From contig NZ_CAJHCR010000029.1 in the NCBI RefSeq assembly GCF_904848585.1, forward strand, positions 1 through 55,390: a stretch of 55,390 nt of DNA, written 5' to 3'. Of this stretch, positions 8,560-17,544 are shown piece by piece. The notes below the pieces were generated by a model. The model did not search any database. It was not told the DNA's origin and saw only the letters and a program-made list of their open reading frames with translations. The first letter of the stretch is position 1. The number at the start of each line of letters is the position of its first letter. The position numbers and the translations under genes were made by a program. This DNA comes from Paraburkholderia kirstenboschensis. GTDB taxonomy: Bacteria > Pseudomonadota > Gammaproteobacteria > Burkholderiales > Burkholderiaceae.

Positions 8560-9160
8560 ACCTGTCGGCGAACAGGAATCAGATCATCGAAAGCGGTTGT
8601 GCCGAGCAAGCGCTCGGCTGCAGCGTGACATTGGCGAGCCCATGCAGCACCGCGAGGATAAAACATCAGGCCCCAGGCTCAGACGGACGATGGTGGGCAG
8701 CAACCCGCGCGGGTTGTAACCTCGGCACACTAAAATTCTGACAGGCTCCGCATCGCCGGTTTGCCCTTTGAACCAACGACGCCGCATGCCGCGGTCGTCC
8801 TTCACATGCCCGATGATCGGTTCGATCGCGTGCCGTCGCTTGAGCCAACGTCGCTGCGTGCTGGTCAGGGTCTTGCGTTTGCGGGATGAATCAGTTTTAC
8901 TGATGACACCTTGGCATTGACGTCCCGAACCCGAGATCGACCAGCACGGCCTTCGGTTGCGGCGTACCCGGCAGATACTGCGACAGAATGGAGCTCTGTT
9001 CGAGTTGCTCGGCCAGCGTGTGGCCGTCGTATGGGTTGCCTGCCAACGCCCGTGCGCCGACGATCAGTCCTTGTTTCGCCGTGGTCGCGTGACCGCTTGA
9101 CGCCATGTCGGATAGCCGCGACATATTTGTTGCATAGCGCCCCGCTCAGGTAGGGTCGAG
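8560..9160 (-). pseudogene. IS5-family transposase remnant
   Basis: Minus-strand pieces in several frames match the second half of an IS5-group DDE transposase: KQGLIVGARALAGNPYDGHT, LVDLGF, QRRWLKRRHAIEPIIGHVK, WFKGQTGDA and GYNPRGLLPTIVRL. Frameshifts occur after LVDLGF and elsewhere. The amino-terminal third is absent. The remnant lies directly downstream of the group II intron. Confidence 0.8.
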
Positions 9161-9171
9161 AACTGGCGCGC

Positions 9172-11148
9172 GCACCGGTAGGCGCCGGTGGTGATTCCAC
9201 CGCTTTCGCGATGGCCCGCAATCCGGCAACCATGGTCACGTTTCCAGCTCCCGCCACGTCGAACGCAGCGGGCCGATTTCCGGCACTACGCTCTCCTGTT
9301 TGCTTCATGTCAAGATTTATGGGACCTATCATGCTGGGCGCGCTTTCGGTGCGGCAGCACGACGAACACGATAGCCGTTGAACAGCTTCAGTTCCTCATA
9401 CAGCCAACGCCTACTCCACCGCTTCCAGCCGAAGCCGCGTCGATTCCGGGAGCGCCCCATGTGGCGCCTGATCTTCTTTTCTACCCAGTCTTTGATGAAG
9501 CTGAAGCACTCGCTGGAATGTCCAACGGCGAAGTAATTCACCCAACCGCGTAGCACCGGATTGATCAGTTCTACCACCCGATCTACCGGCTGCGACTGGT
9601 ATCGCCGAAACACCTCTTTGAGCTTGCGCAATAACGCCGTGCGCTTCTTCAGCTTTGGCGTATAGTGCGCCCGCCACACCTGCCTCTGTACGCTGCGGAG
9701 TCGACGGAAGTCGAATCCCAGAAAGCCGAAGCTCTCTGAGCGGTCCAGATTAACGGTGCGGCTCTTCTCTTCATTGACCTCAACCTGCAGTTTGGCAAAC
9801 GCTTCCCGAAGTCGCGTGGTCACCGCCCTCAGCAGCCACGCATGGCGCGGATGGGCATCGATCAGCACCACCAGATCGTCAGCGAATCGGGCATACTCGA
9901 CGTAGGTGTACTTCCCGTGGCGCGTGGCTTCTTTCGCCCGCTCCAGCATACGGTCTACCTCAGTGAGATAGATGTTACTGAGCAACGGTGAAATCACCCC
10001 GCCTTGCGGAACGCCTTGTTTGCCCGACGCCGTCAGCATCAGCTTCAGCAGATGCATTACGTCGTCGTCCTTGATCCGACGCGCCACTTTTTCAAGCAGT
10101 AGATGATGCCGAACTGTGTCAAAGTAGGCGCGCAAATCAAGGTCTATGACGCGGGTCTTGCACTGAACAATCGCCGTCGCCACCCGATGCACCGCTTCAT
10201 GCGCGGTACGCTTGGGACGATATCCGTACGACCCCGGTTGGAAGTCTGCCTCGAAGATCGGCTCCAATATGAGCTTGAGCGCACCCTGAACCACCCGGTC
10301 GCGGATAGCCGGAATCGAAAGAACACGGACCTTGCCCCCGTCCTTCGGTATTTCCTGCCGCCGCGATCGTAGCGGTACGTAGGCACGCCCGATCAGTTCG
10401 TCCCGTCTCCGCTCAAGGAACGCCTCCACGCCTTGCGCGTCGATGACCTCGAACGTCACCCCGTCGATACCCGGTGCGCCGTTGTTCTTTCTGGCCAGCG
10501 CATACGCTTCGCGCAGCGTTTCCATCTTGCAGACATGGACGTACAAACCCCAGAAACGCCAGGACGGTTCAGCCTTCGCCTTGACGTATATTCCTCGCCT
10601 CAGGTCCTGCAAACTGCTGGACGCCTTTGTCATCTCGTCCTTGCCTCCCATGTTGTCGAGGAAGTTACAAACAGCAGGGCCCCTTCGCTCCACCAGCGTT
10701 ACCCGGCTTCACAGCGACTACGAGCCCATCCGCCACCCTCTCGCCTTCGGTTCACTTCCCGGGTTCGCCGGTTATAGAACCTACCTTGCTCCGGCGATTT
10801 CGCGCAGGGGCGAGGAGGGCTTCTCCAGTTGCTCAGCATGTCCTTGTCATCGTGCCGTCGCTTCCACCCCGCCGAAGTGGAATAGCCGTATCGGTCAGAA
10901 TTCGGCTACCCATGCTGCCTTCACCCTCACGGTTGTGGGCTCGGCCCTCGGAGCTTTTCATTTTCGAGGCCACATCTACGTTCACTTTTGTTACGACCCG
11001 ATGACTCGCGCATTCCCCAAGGAAATGCCTGTCGATAGGCTTCAGAGTCTTGGTTTCCCGCCACCCTGCTATCCTAGCTACGGGGCCTCTGACTCCTACT
11101 CCGGCAGGACTGACTCCTGCTGAACATGCCAGCCTTAGCTGGACGCAC
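9172..11148 (-). mobile_element. Group II intron (apparently complete)
   Basis: The 5' end is placed at GTGCG (complement of 11144-11148), the usual intron start. A structured leader of about 500 bases precedes the reverse transcriptase gene. Domain V folds at 9261-9293 as GAGCGTAG...CTGCGTTC with a GCCG/CGGC stem. A domain VI-like hairpin with a GCCTACC branch-point context follows at about 9177-9236. I place the 3' end near 9172, seven bases after the branch A, but this boundary is uncertain. Upstream of the 5' end lies what looks like domain V of another, degraded intron. Confidence 0.75.
9329..10633 (-). CDS. ltrA: Group II intron-encoded reverse transcriptase/maturase
   Basis: Splices its host intron RNA and copies it into new DNA sites. 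Reverse transcriptase blocks are in order: NNGAPGIDGVTFE, VRVLSIPAIRDRVVQGALK, FGYRP-like YGYRPKRTAHEAV, QGVPQGGVISPLLSNIYL and the active site YARFADDLVV, followed by a maturase domain X with VLRGWVNYFAVGHSS. I see no endonuclease domain. The start at 10633 (MTKASSS, behind AAGGACGAG) is preferred; in-frame ATGs at 10651 and 10693 would lengthen it. The frame is intact, so the intron may still move. Confidence 0.92.
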   Translation of the reverse strand: MTKASSSLQDLRRGIYVKAKAEPSWRFWGLYVHVCKMETLREAYALARKNNGAPGIDGVTFEVIDAQGVEAFLERRRDELIGRAYVPLRSRRQEIPKDGGKVRVLSIPAIRDRVVQGALKLILEPIFEADFQPGSYGYRPKRTAHEAVHRVATAIVQCKTRVIDLDLRAYFDTVRHHLLLEKVARRIKDDDVMHLLKLMLTASGKQGVPQGGVISPLLSNIYLTEVDRMLERAKEATRHGKYTYVEYARFADDLVVLIDAHPRHAWLLRAVTTRLREAFAKLQVEVNEEKSRTVNLDRSESFGFLGFDFRRLRSVQRQVWRAHYTPKLKKRTALLRKLKEVFRRYQSQPVDRVVELINPVLRGWVNYFAVGHSSECFSFIKDWVEKKIRRHMGRSRNRRGFGWKRWSRRWLYEELKLFNGYRVRRAAAPKARPA

Positions 11149-11149
11149 A

Positions 11150-11186
11150 ACCGTGCATGTACCTTTAATACACAGATCGAGCCTTT
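11150..11186 (-). mobile_element. Probable domain V of a degraded group II intron
   Basis: On the minus strand CTCGATCTGTGTATTAAAGG followed by TACATGCACGGTT resembles a group II domain V (canonical GAGCCGTGTG...GCACGCACGGTTC). It lies downstream of a decayed intron reverse transcriptase and is immediately followed by the GTGCG start of the intact intron. Confidence 0.5.
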
Positions 11187-11231
11187 CAAAGCCCCCGAAT
11201 GGGAGGCGGTTTCCTCGCTGTTAGACCACAA

Positions 11232-11770
11232 CTATGGATCCGTTGGTAGCAGACATGACGGACCATGACGAGATTGGCCCGCGCAGTCGATCCTCCGTCC
11301 GCACGACGAATGCTTCACGCTTTGATCCATCGTGCCCCCTTGCACGGATGCCGCCGGCAGCACCACTTCCACAATGCCTGCCAGATGGCAGTGTCGACTG
11401 CGGTGTAGACTTCTTTCCAGGCCACGTATCGATGATAGTCGACCAGACATCGATGATCGGGTTGAGCAGGCCGGTGAGATTGAGCTGTTTGGCCGATGCA
11501 TTGTCGTTGATGACTGCGCGCCCTTTGGGCAGAAAGGTCTGAACATTCTTTTTTTATGGCTTGATGCTTGGCGTTCGGATAATTTCGGACGTTCTGCACG
11601 AGGAAGTCGAACCCTGGCGAGATGTGCGCGATCCTGTTCTCTTCCGGGGGAGAGCGTCAGTCCGCGCTCCTGCAGAAAGACCCCGGCCAGTGGCTCGACC
11701 TCGTCTTCCAGCACCTCTTTCGAGTAACCGGTGATCGCGAAGTCATCGGCATAGCTCACCAGAGTGAGGT
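11232..11770 (-). pseudogene. Degraded group II intron reverse transcriptase
   Basis: It begins at the catalytic block SYADDFAITGYSKEVLEDEV and continues through LQERGLTLS. Then, in other frames, it shows domain X pieces such as WKWCCRRHPCKGARWIKA. Several frameshifts are present and everything before the YADD block is missing. The sequence type differs from the intact intron next to it. Confidence 0.8.
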
Positions 11771-11998
11771 AGCAATCAATGATGGACGAGACCGGTAATC
11801 GGCTGCACCTGGAGTAGACAAATCGTAGTTGATTTGAGCCAGGTCAATGGAACTCGCGTTCCCGGCGGAATACGCGCGGCGAGATCGCAAAAGGAGAAAA
11901 TAAGTAAATCAATGCACTACAGTTTCACGGTCCTGCCATGAAAAGGCGTTATCTCTTGAAGTCAGCCCATGAAATGGGGCGCGAAATCGAGGATGATA

Positions 11999-13834
11999 AT
12001 GCAACACAATACTCGTAAATCCGAACACAGTGACAGGCAGGATGGTCACAACAACGGAGACGTTGTTATGCTGCATATCGCTTCCACACGCGAAAGACCT
12101 AGCTCAAAGTCCGAGACGGGCCACGCGATCCCTATTGTGCAATGGTACGAGAGCGCGCTTACCGGCATCTTGGAAATATCGAAGGTGCTTACCGGCCCCT
12201 GCGGGCTCGAAGTCATGCTGGCCAGCGTCGTCGATCTCCTGCAATCGTTTGTGCAGATGCGGCTCGGTATCGTCTCTCTCTTCGACGATGATGGCGTACC
12301 GGACGTTACCGTTGGCGCCGGCTGGAGCGAAGGCACCGATGAGCGCTACCGGATGCGCCTGCCGCAGAAGGCCATTGACCAGATCATGGCGACGGACAGC
12401 CCGCTCGTCGCCGAGAACGTGGCGGTGCATTCGGGCTTCAGTGCCGCCGACATGGGCGTGCTCGGTGCTTCCGACGACATGCGAGTGTCGTTCATCGGTG
12501 TCCCTATTCGCATCGACGCGAAGGTCGTGGGGACGCTGACCATCGACCGCGTCGTGGGCAATGGGTCGAACTTCCGGCTCGATTGCGACGTGCGGCTGCT
12601 CACCATGGTCGCCAACCTGATGGGCCAGACGGTGAAGCTGCATCGCTTACTCAAAAGCGACCGCGAGCGACTGATGGAGGGGAGGGACGGGCTGCAAAAA
12701 CAATTGTCCGAGCTCAACTACCCTGCGCAGGGCCGTAAGAAGTCTCAGGTCGAGGGGATCATTGGCGACAGCCCGGCGCTGCGCGGCCTGCTCGAGAAGA
12801 TCGCGGTGGTAGCCAAATCGAACAGCACAGTTCTGTTGCGCGGCGAATCCGGTACCGGGAAGGAGCTGGTCGCCAAGGCCCTTCACGAGCTGTCGCCGCG
12901 AGCCAAGCGGCCCTTCATCAAGCTCAATTGCGCGGCGCTCCCTGAGACGGTGCTGGAATCCGAATTGTTCGGTCATGAGAAGGGTGCCTTTACCAGCGCC
13001 TTCAATTCGCGCAAGGGGCGCTTCGAGCTCGCCGACAAGGGGACGCTGTTTCTTGACGAAATCGGCGAGATCTCGGCCTCGTTCCAGGCAAAGCTGCTGC
13101 GCGTCCTGCAGGAGCAAGAATTCGAGCGCGTCGGCAGCAACCAGACCATTAAGGTCGATGTTCGCGTGGTTGCCGCCACGAATAAGAACCTGGAAGACGC
13201 GGTGGCAAGGAACGAGTTCCGCGCCGACCTTTATTATCGCATCAGCGTGGTTCCCTTGCTGCTGCCGCCGTTGCGCGAAAGGCGCAGTGATATCCCGCTG
13301 CTCGCCGTGAAGTTTCTCAAGAACTTCAACAGCGAGAACGGCCGTACGCTGACCTTCGATGCGAGCGCGATTGAAGTATTGATGAACTGCGGATTTCCCG
13401 GCAATGTCCGTGAGCTCGAGAATTGCGTGCAGCGGACTGCGACCATGGCGCCCGGACTATCGATCACGACAAGTGACTTTGCCTGCTCCCAAGGCCAGTG
13501 CCTTTCCGCGATGCTATGGAAGAGCAGACCGGACGAGATGGCGCTGCAGCCTGGGCCAATCGTACCGGTGCAAGCGAAACCGGGTACGCCTCAGGCCGAG
13601 GCTGCTATGTCTGGCGCAGTTGCGGTCCCGCCTGTCGGCAGCAAACAGGCCTCGCTCGCGCCCGGCGGCGCAGCCTTCGGAAGCGGTGCGAAGATTTCCG
13701 ACCGCGAGCGTCTGATCGCCGCCATGGAAAGGTCCGGGTGGGTGCAGGCAAGGGCGGCGCGACTGCTTGGACTGACGCCGCGCCAGATTGGCTACGCGCT
13801 GAGGAAATACAGTGTCGAGATCAAGCGTTTCTGA
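11999..13834 (+). CDS. nifA: NifA, sigma54-dependent activator of nif genes
   Basis: Enhancer-binding protein that turns on nif promoters at low oxygen. An amino-terminal GAF domain (about residues 45-205) is followed by the AAA+ domain with GESGTGKE (Walker A), the sigma54-contacting GAFTSA loop and LFLDEIGE, then a carboxyl-terminal Fis-type helix-turn-helix (AARLLGLTPRQIGYAL). Cysteines typical of oxygen-sensitive rhizobial NifA are present: MNCGFPGNVRELENC at the end of the AAA+ domain and CSQGQC in the linker. An ATG at 11969 is possible, but the ATG at 11999 has GAGG six bases upstream. It stands alone, and no sigma54 promoter was seen before it. Confidence 0.96.
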   Translation: MQHNTRKSEHSDRQDGHNNGDVVMLHIASTRERPSSKSETGHAIPIVQWYESALTGILEISKVLTGPCGLEVMLASVVDLLQSFVQMRLGIVSLFDDDGVPDVTVGAGWSEGTDERYRMRLPQKAIDQIMATDSPLVAENVAVHSGFSAADMGVLGASDDMRVSFIGVPIRIDAKVVGTLTIDRVVGNGSNFRLDCDVRLLTMVANLMGQTVKLHRLLKSDRERLMEGRDGLQKQLSELNYPAQGRKKSQVEGIIGDSPALRGLLEKIAVVAKSNSTVLLRGESGTGKELVAKALHELSPRAKRPFIKLNCAALPETVLESELFGHEKGAFTSAFNSRKGRFELADKGTLFLDEIGEISASFQAKLLRVLQEQEFERVGSNQTIKVDVRVVAATNKNLEDAVARNEFRADLYYRISVVPLLLPPLRERRSDIPLLAVKFLKNFNSENGRTLTFDASAIEVLMNCGFPGNVRELENCVQRTATMAPGLSITTSDFACSQGQCLSAMLWKSRPDEMALQPGPIVPVQAKPGTPQAEAAMSGAVAVPPVGSKQASLAPGGAAFGSGAKISDRERLIAAMERSGWVQARAARLLGLTPRQIGYALRKYSVEIKRF

Positions 13835-14363
13835 AAGCACTGTCTGACTTGCGGCGTGTCGGGGCCGCGACATCGCGACTGATGCGAATAGCTCAGAGAA
13901 GTCAAGCCGGGGTTTGGCGCGGACCATGACATGATCACGATCGGAAGTGGCCCCGCGTCGGCGCCAATTCGGTAATCGTCGAGAACAGCCCGGCCGACCT
14001 CAGGGCGGTCGGTATCTCCACTAAGGCGGTGCGCACGCGGCGCTGTCATCGCCGGTTCGCCGACCGTGTCGCGCTCGACATGGCCCGGCAATGTCCGGTC
14101 CGAGCACCGTCGAGTGCGCGAAAGCGACGGGGAACCGATCAGCGAACCCCGTCAGGCACAGCGGCACAGCCACATTAAAAGTACCCAATGCACGGTTGCA
14201 ATCTACCTACCCATCATCACCGATTGAAAATTGGCATACTGAAGGTGTCCATGTACTACATTCGTTGAGTCGAAGTTGGGATCGACCGCGGCTGGCCGCA
14301 ATGGCCAACATTAAGACATTCAGTAAAAGCAAGTAACAACCCGAGTTCGTTCCTCACGCATCA
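13835..14363. other. Intergenic region behind nifA
   Basis: About 530 bases between the convergent nifA and iclR-type genes. Only short overlapping frames occur, with no recognisable domain. The 14160-14340 part is AT-richer. No clear intrinsic terminator was seen. Confidence 0.4.
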
Positions 14364-15101
14364 CTACCCGTCTGCCCGGCCCGGCTCGATTCCGCCAAGG
14401 TATCGTGTGAGAATTCGCCCAGAATTCCTCACTATCTCCGCCCAAGCGGGGGCCAGTCTCTCGCGGGGCATGGTCAGCGTAACGACACCGGCGAGTTGCC
14501 CGGACGGGCCGAACACCGGCGCGGCGATGCCTGCCAATTGAGGATCGCGGTCTCCTGCTAGCGCGATGACCTGCTGGCGGCGGATGTGTTGACCGAGTGC
14601 CTCGTCGCCCTCGTGGCAGTAGGCTTGCAACACCCGGCCTCCAGTGCCACGATCCAGCGGCAGTAGCTCGCCCGCGCGGATGTGGTCCCGCACAGGCTGT
14701 GGCGAGTCGACGCGATACAGGCATAGCCGTTGCGCACCTTGACGTACGTGAAACGCGGCGCTCTCACGGGTTGCGGCCACCAGTTCCTGCAGCACGGGCA
14801 TCACCAGCGACTCGCTGGAGGACGATTGAGCATAGATGGCATGCAGCCTTGCGACGCCGGACCCCAACACGTAGCAGCCATCGGCGCGGCGCACCACGAG
14901 ATGCGCATGTTCCAGCGACGCGAGCAGGCGCAGCACGGTGCTCTTGTACAGGCGCGTCCGTTCCGCGAGCGCGCTCAATGACAGCACGGGCGTGCCGTTG
15001 CCGAAGGCAGCCAGCAGGGTCAGCGCACGGTCGACTGCTGCCACGCCTCCGGCTGCCAGATTGTCGTCGGCCAACGATGCGATGGCGGGCGGTTTGGACA
15101 T
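14364..15101 (-). CDS. IclR-family transcriptional regulator
   Basis: A 245-residue protein with an amino-terminal winged helix-turn-helix (about residues 20-80; VDRALTLLAAF, LSALAERTRLYKSTVLRLLA) and a carboxyl-terminal effector-binding domain (HVRQGAQRLCLYRVDSP, GELLPLDRGTGGRVLQA, GIAAPVFGPSGQLAGVVTL). The ligand is unknown; relatives sense small organic or aromatic acids. Its ATG is 11 bases after the stop of the helical-repeat gene, so it is the last gene of the nifV-nifW-fixABCX operon and should be expressed under nitrogen-fixing conditions. A regulator in that position may feed carbon status back to the operon; that is inference. Confidence 0.9.
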   Translation of the reverse strand: MSKPPAIASLADDNLAAGGVAAVDRALTLLAAFGNGTPVLSLSALAERTRLYKSTVLRLLASLEHAHLVVRRADGCYVLGSGVARLHAIYAQSSSSESLVMPVLQELVAATRESAAFHVRQGAQRLCLYRVDSPQPVRDHIRAGELLPLDRGTGGRVLQAYCHEGDEALGQHIRRQQVIALAGDRDPQLAGIAAPVFGPSGQLAGVVTLTMPRERLAPAWAEIVRNSGRILTRYLGGIEPGRADG

Positions 15102-15112
15102 CGTGCCTCTCC

Positions 15113-15595
15113 TCAGCCGGACCGTTGCAGCAACGCTTCCACTACGCCGAAGCCGAGGTGATCTGCCGGATCGAGCTGCCGTAGTTGTGTGATCAACTGT
15201 GTGGCGGTTTCGCGTTCGCCGCGCCGCAGGCCGATGAAGGCGAGCGCCTTTAGCGTGAACAGCCAGAAGCGGGCGGGACCGGGCGCGTGGAAGTTCGCAT
15301 CGCCGGCTTGTACTATCTGCCAGTCCTCATTCAATCCGGCGGCATGCGCAGCTGCTTTTAGTCCCAGATGGGCCGCGTGCTCTGCCTCATCGAACTCGCG
15401 GCGTCCGGCATGGAACTTGTAGAGCAGATAGTAGGCGGCAAGGCTTTGCGGAGAGGTCAGCGTGACGCTCCACAGGACTGCGACGATCTGCTCGGCCGGC
15501 GCGCCATGCAGGCCTTCGATGAGACGCCGCACGGCGGCCGACACCTCGCCTCCGAACAGTTCGTTCGACTCGACCCCGGTCAGCAGGTTCACCAC
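15113..15595 (-). CDS. nif-associated helical-repeat (TPR-like) protein, copy 2
   Basis: A 160-residue paralogue of the products at 127-615 and 26679-27266, with AAYYLLYKFHAGRREFDEAE, PARFWLFTLKALAFI and LRQLDPAD. The pattern suggests TPR-like helix pairs and a protein-protein contact role. The start is the first of two adjacent GTG codons (15595), aligned with the ATG ATG start of copy 1. It overlaps the end of the ferredoxin gene by seven bases. Function is unknown; its position says it is expressed with fixABCX. Confidence 0.75.
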   Translation of the reverse strand: MVNLLTGVESNELFGGEVSAAVRRLIEGLHGAPAEQIVAVLWSVTLTSPQSLAAYYLLYKFHAGRREFDEAEHAAHLGLKAAAHAAGLNEDWQIVQAGDANFHAPGPARFWLFTLKALAFIGLRRGERETATQLITQLRQLDPADHLGFGVVEALLQRSG

Positions 15596-15915
15596 ACCGT
15601 CTCCGCGACGATGAGGCGCTGCACCGGTTCGCCGCCTTCGAGTTGACGCGTGAAGATTTTCTCCACGTCGGCCATCGTCACGCCGCTGTATAGCACCGCG
15701 TCGGGATAGATGAGCACGTTCGCGCCCTGATCGCACGGGCCGAGACAGCCTGAATACGTGATCGCGACGGTATCGGGCGCCTGGCGTTTCTGCTGGTCCG
15801 CCCAGCATGCCTTCAGCAGCGCGGGCGAGCCCTTGCCGCCTGCGCAGGCGCCGCGCGGATGCTGCGGCGACCGGTTCTGGGTGCAAGCAAACACATGTCG
15901 TTCTAGTCTTGCCAT
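15589..15915 (-). CDS. Thioredoxin-like [2Fe-2S] ferredoxin
   Basis: A 108-residue small ferredoxin of the thioredoxin-fold type (Shethna-protein/NuoE-like). Cluster ligands are seen as FACTQNRSPQHPRGAC near the start and SGCLGPCDQGANVLIYPD in the middle. Such proteins occur in many nif clusters and probably donate electrons to or near nitrogenase. GAGGA precedes the ATG. It sits between fixX and the helical-repeat gene. This gene has been lost from the collapsed copy of the operon at 0.6-3 kb. Confidence 0.88.
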   Translation of the reverse strand: MARLERHVFACTQNRSPQHPRGACAGGKGSPALLKACWADQQKRQAPDTVAITYSGCLGPCDQGANVLIYPDAVLYSGVTMADVEKIFTRQLEGGEPVQRLIVAETVW

Positions 15916-15926
15916 GACGATGTTCC

Positions 15927-16226
15927 TCAACCGAACTTGAACAGGATGCCGTGACCACCGCGCGGGTAGTCCCACTCGATATTCTGGTGGTCGGTACAGA
16001 TGATGCGGCAACTGCCGCATTCGAGGCAGCCGTCGGTGATAAGCGTCACCGCGCCGTTGCCTTCGGCCTTGTAGCACGAGGCCGGGCAGACGAAGGTGCA
16101 ACTCTTCGTGTTGCATTCGCTCTGGCAGACGTCGGCATCCTTGATGTGGACGTGCGGCCGTCCTGCGTCGACGCGGTAACGGTTCTGGAACAGCTTTTCC
16201 TCTACGTTGACGGGTAGGTTGCTCAT
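15927..16226 (-). CDS. fixX: FixX, ferredoxin-like protein
   Basis: A 99-residue [4Fe-4S] protein that passes electrons from the FixABC flavoprotein complex towards nitrogenase reductase. It starts MSNLPVNVEEKLFQNRYRVD and has the typical Cys-rich motifs CTFVCPASCY and CLECGSCRIIC, ending in EWDYPRGGHGILFKFG. Its ATG overlaps the fixC stop by four bases. The length matches the family. Confidence 0.95.
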   Translation of the reverse strand: MSNLPVNVEEKLFQNRYRVDAGRPHVHIKDADVCQSECNTKSCTFVCPASCYKAEGNGAVTLITDGCLECGSCRIICTDHQNIEWDYPRGGHGILFKFG

Positions 16227-17533
16227 CGGAAGGCCCTCAGCAGTTTGTAGGCGTCACCCACGATGCCAGAAAGCGAACGGGCTTTGCGGAAGCTCGAAAA
16301 AATCTCGCGCTCCTTGCTTTTCTTGTCCTTACCGTCGACCGTGATCATCGTGCGCGCGGCGCGCGCCACGAGGTCGGGGTAGGTCGTGAAGAACTGCGGA
16401 TTTTTATGCAGCACTGCTGGCATGTCGCGGTACTTGTGCAGATCTTTCATCACGAAGCTCTGATCGAGCGCGGCCTTGTAGGCCTTGAGCGTGCCGGCGC
16501 GGTAGCCGTGTCCTGCGGCTTTCGCGTGGATCACCGTTTCGGCGGCGAGGCGTCCCGTGGTCATTGCAAGATTCGATCCTTCTCGGTGCGCGGCGTTCAC
16601 GAAACCGCCTGAATCGCCAACGATTATCCAGCCGTTGCCGTAGAGCTGCGGGATTGCGTGGAAACCGCCTTCGGGAATCAGATGCGCGCAATACTCCTTC
16701 ATCTCGCCGCCCGCAATCAGCGGTGCGATCGACGGGTGCTGCTTCATCTTTTCGAGGAGCACATAGGGGCTCGTGCGGTTGGGGTTTTTCTTGAAGTCGC
16801 TCAGCATGCAGCCCACGCCTATGGTGAGCGATTCCTTGTTGGTATAGAGGAAGCCAGTGCCCATCATGCCGTCGGTGATACTGCCGACCATCTCGATCAC
16901 GACGCCGTCGTCTTCGCCGACGTTGAAGCGCTGGCGGATCGTCTCCTCGGGCATGAAGAGAATCTCCTTGACGGCGAGCGCAACGTTGCCGGCCACGATC
17001 TCTCCATGAAAGCCCGCCTTGCGCGCGAGCGTCGAATTCACGCCGTCGGCAAGTATCACCACGTCGGCATACACATCGCCGTGCTCGCGGTCGCACTGCA
17101 CGCCGACCACTAGGTCGCCGTCCATGATGAGTTCCTTCACCGTGGTCTCGCAGAGCAGCAGTGCGCCAGCTTCGCGCGCTTTCGATGAAAACCACTTGTC
17201 GAACTGCGCGCGGATGATCGTATAGCGGTTATAGGGCGGCTTGTTGTAATCCTCGCTGCGCACATGTGTACCAACAAACGACGTGTCGTCGAGCATCCAA
17301 ATTCGCTGCTCGATGATGTGGCGCTCCAGCGGCGCATCGTTGCGGAAGTCCGGGATGATCTCTTCGAGCGCCTTCGCGTACAGGATCGCACCTTGAACGT
17401 TTTTGCTGCCCGGATATTCGCCCCGCTCGATCTGCAGCACTTCCAGGCCTGCCTTGGCCATCGTGTAAGCGGCAGCATTGCCGGACGGACCGGCACCGAC
17501 CACGATCGCATCGAAGTGTGAGAGCTTTTTCAT
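16223..17533 (-). CDS. fixC: FixC, electron transfer flavoprotein-quinone oxidoreductase
   Basis: The 436-residue FAD protein of the FixABCX complex, which bifurcates electrons from NADH to quinone and to ferredoxin/flavodoxin. The FAD-binding VVGAGPSGNAAAYTMAKAG is at residues 12-30, and an ETF-QO body contains WIIVGDSGGFVNAAHREGSN. It lies 11 bases after fixB and overlaps fixX by four. It is intact with normal length; no copy survives in the collapsed duplicate. Confidence 0.96.
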   Translation of the reverse strand: MKKLSHFDAIVVGAGPSGNAAAYTMAKAGLEVLQIERGEYPGSKNVQGAILYAKALEEIIPDFRNDAPLERHIIEQRIWMLDDTSFVGTHVRSEDYNKPPYNRYTIIRAQFDKWFSSKAREAGALLLCETTVKELIMDGDLVVGVQCDREHGDVYADVVILADGVNSTLARKAGFHGEIVAGNVALAVKEILFMPEETIRQRFNVGEDDGVVIEMVGSITDGMMGTGFLYTNKESLTIGVGCMLSDFKKNPNRTSPYVLLEKMKQHPSIAPLIAGGEMKEYCAHLIPEGGFHAIPQLYGNGWIIVGDSGGFVNAAHREGSNLAMTTGRLAAETVIHAKAAGHGYRAGTLKAYKAALDQSFVMKDLHKYRDMPAVLHKNPQFFTTYPDLVARAARTMITVDGKDKKSKEREIFSSFRKARSLSGIVGDAYKLLRAFR

Positions 17534-17544
17534 CGTGATTCTCC

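Noticed and set aside
9329..10633. Reverse transcriptase as a retron or diversity-generating element
   Set aside because: Maturase domain X, the GTGCG intron start and a domain V fold identify a group II intron.
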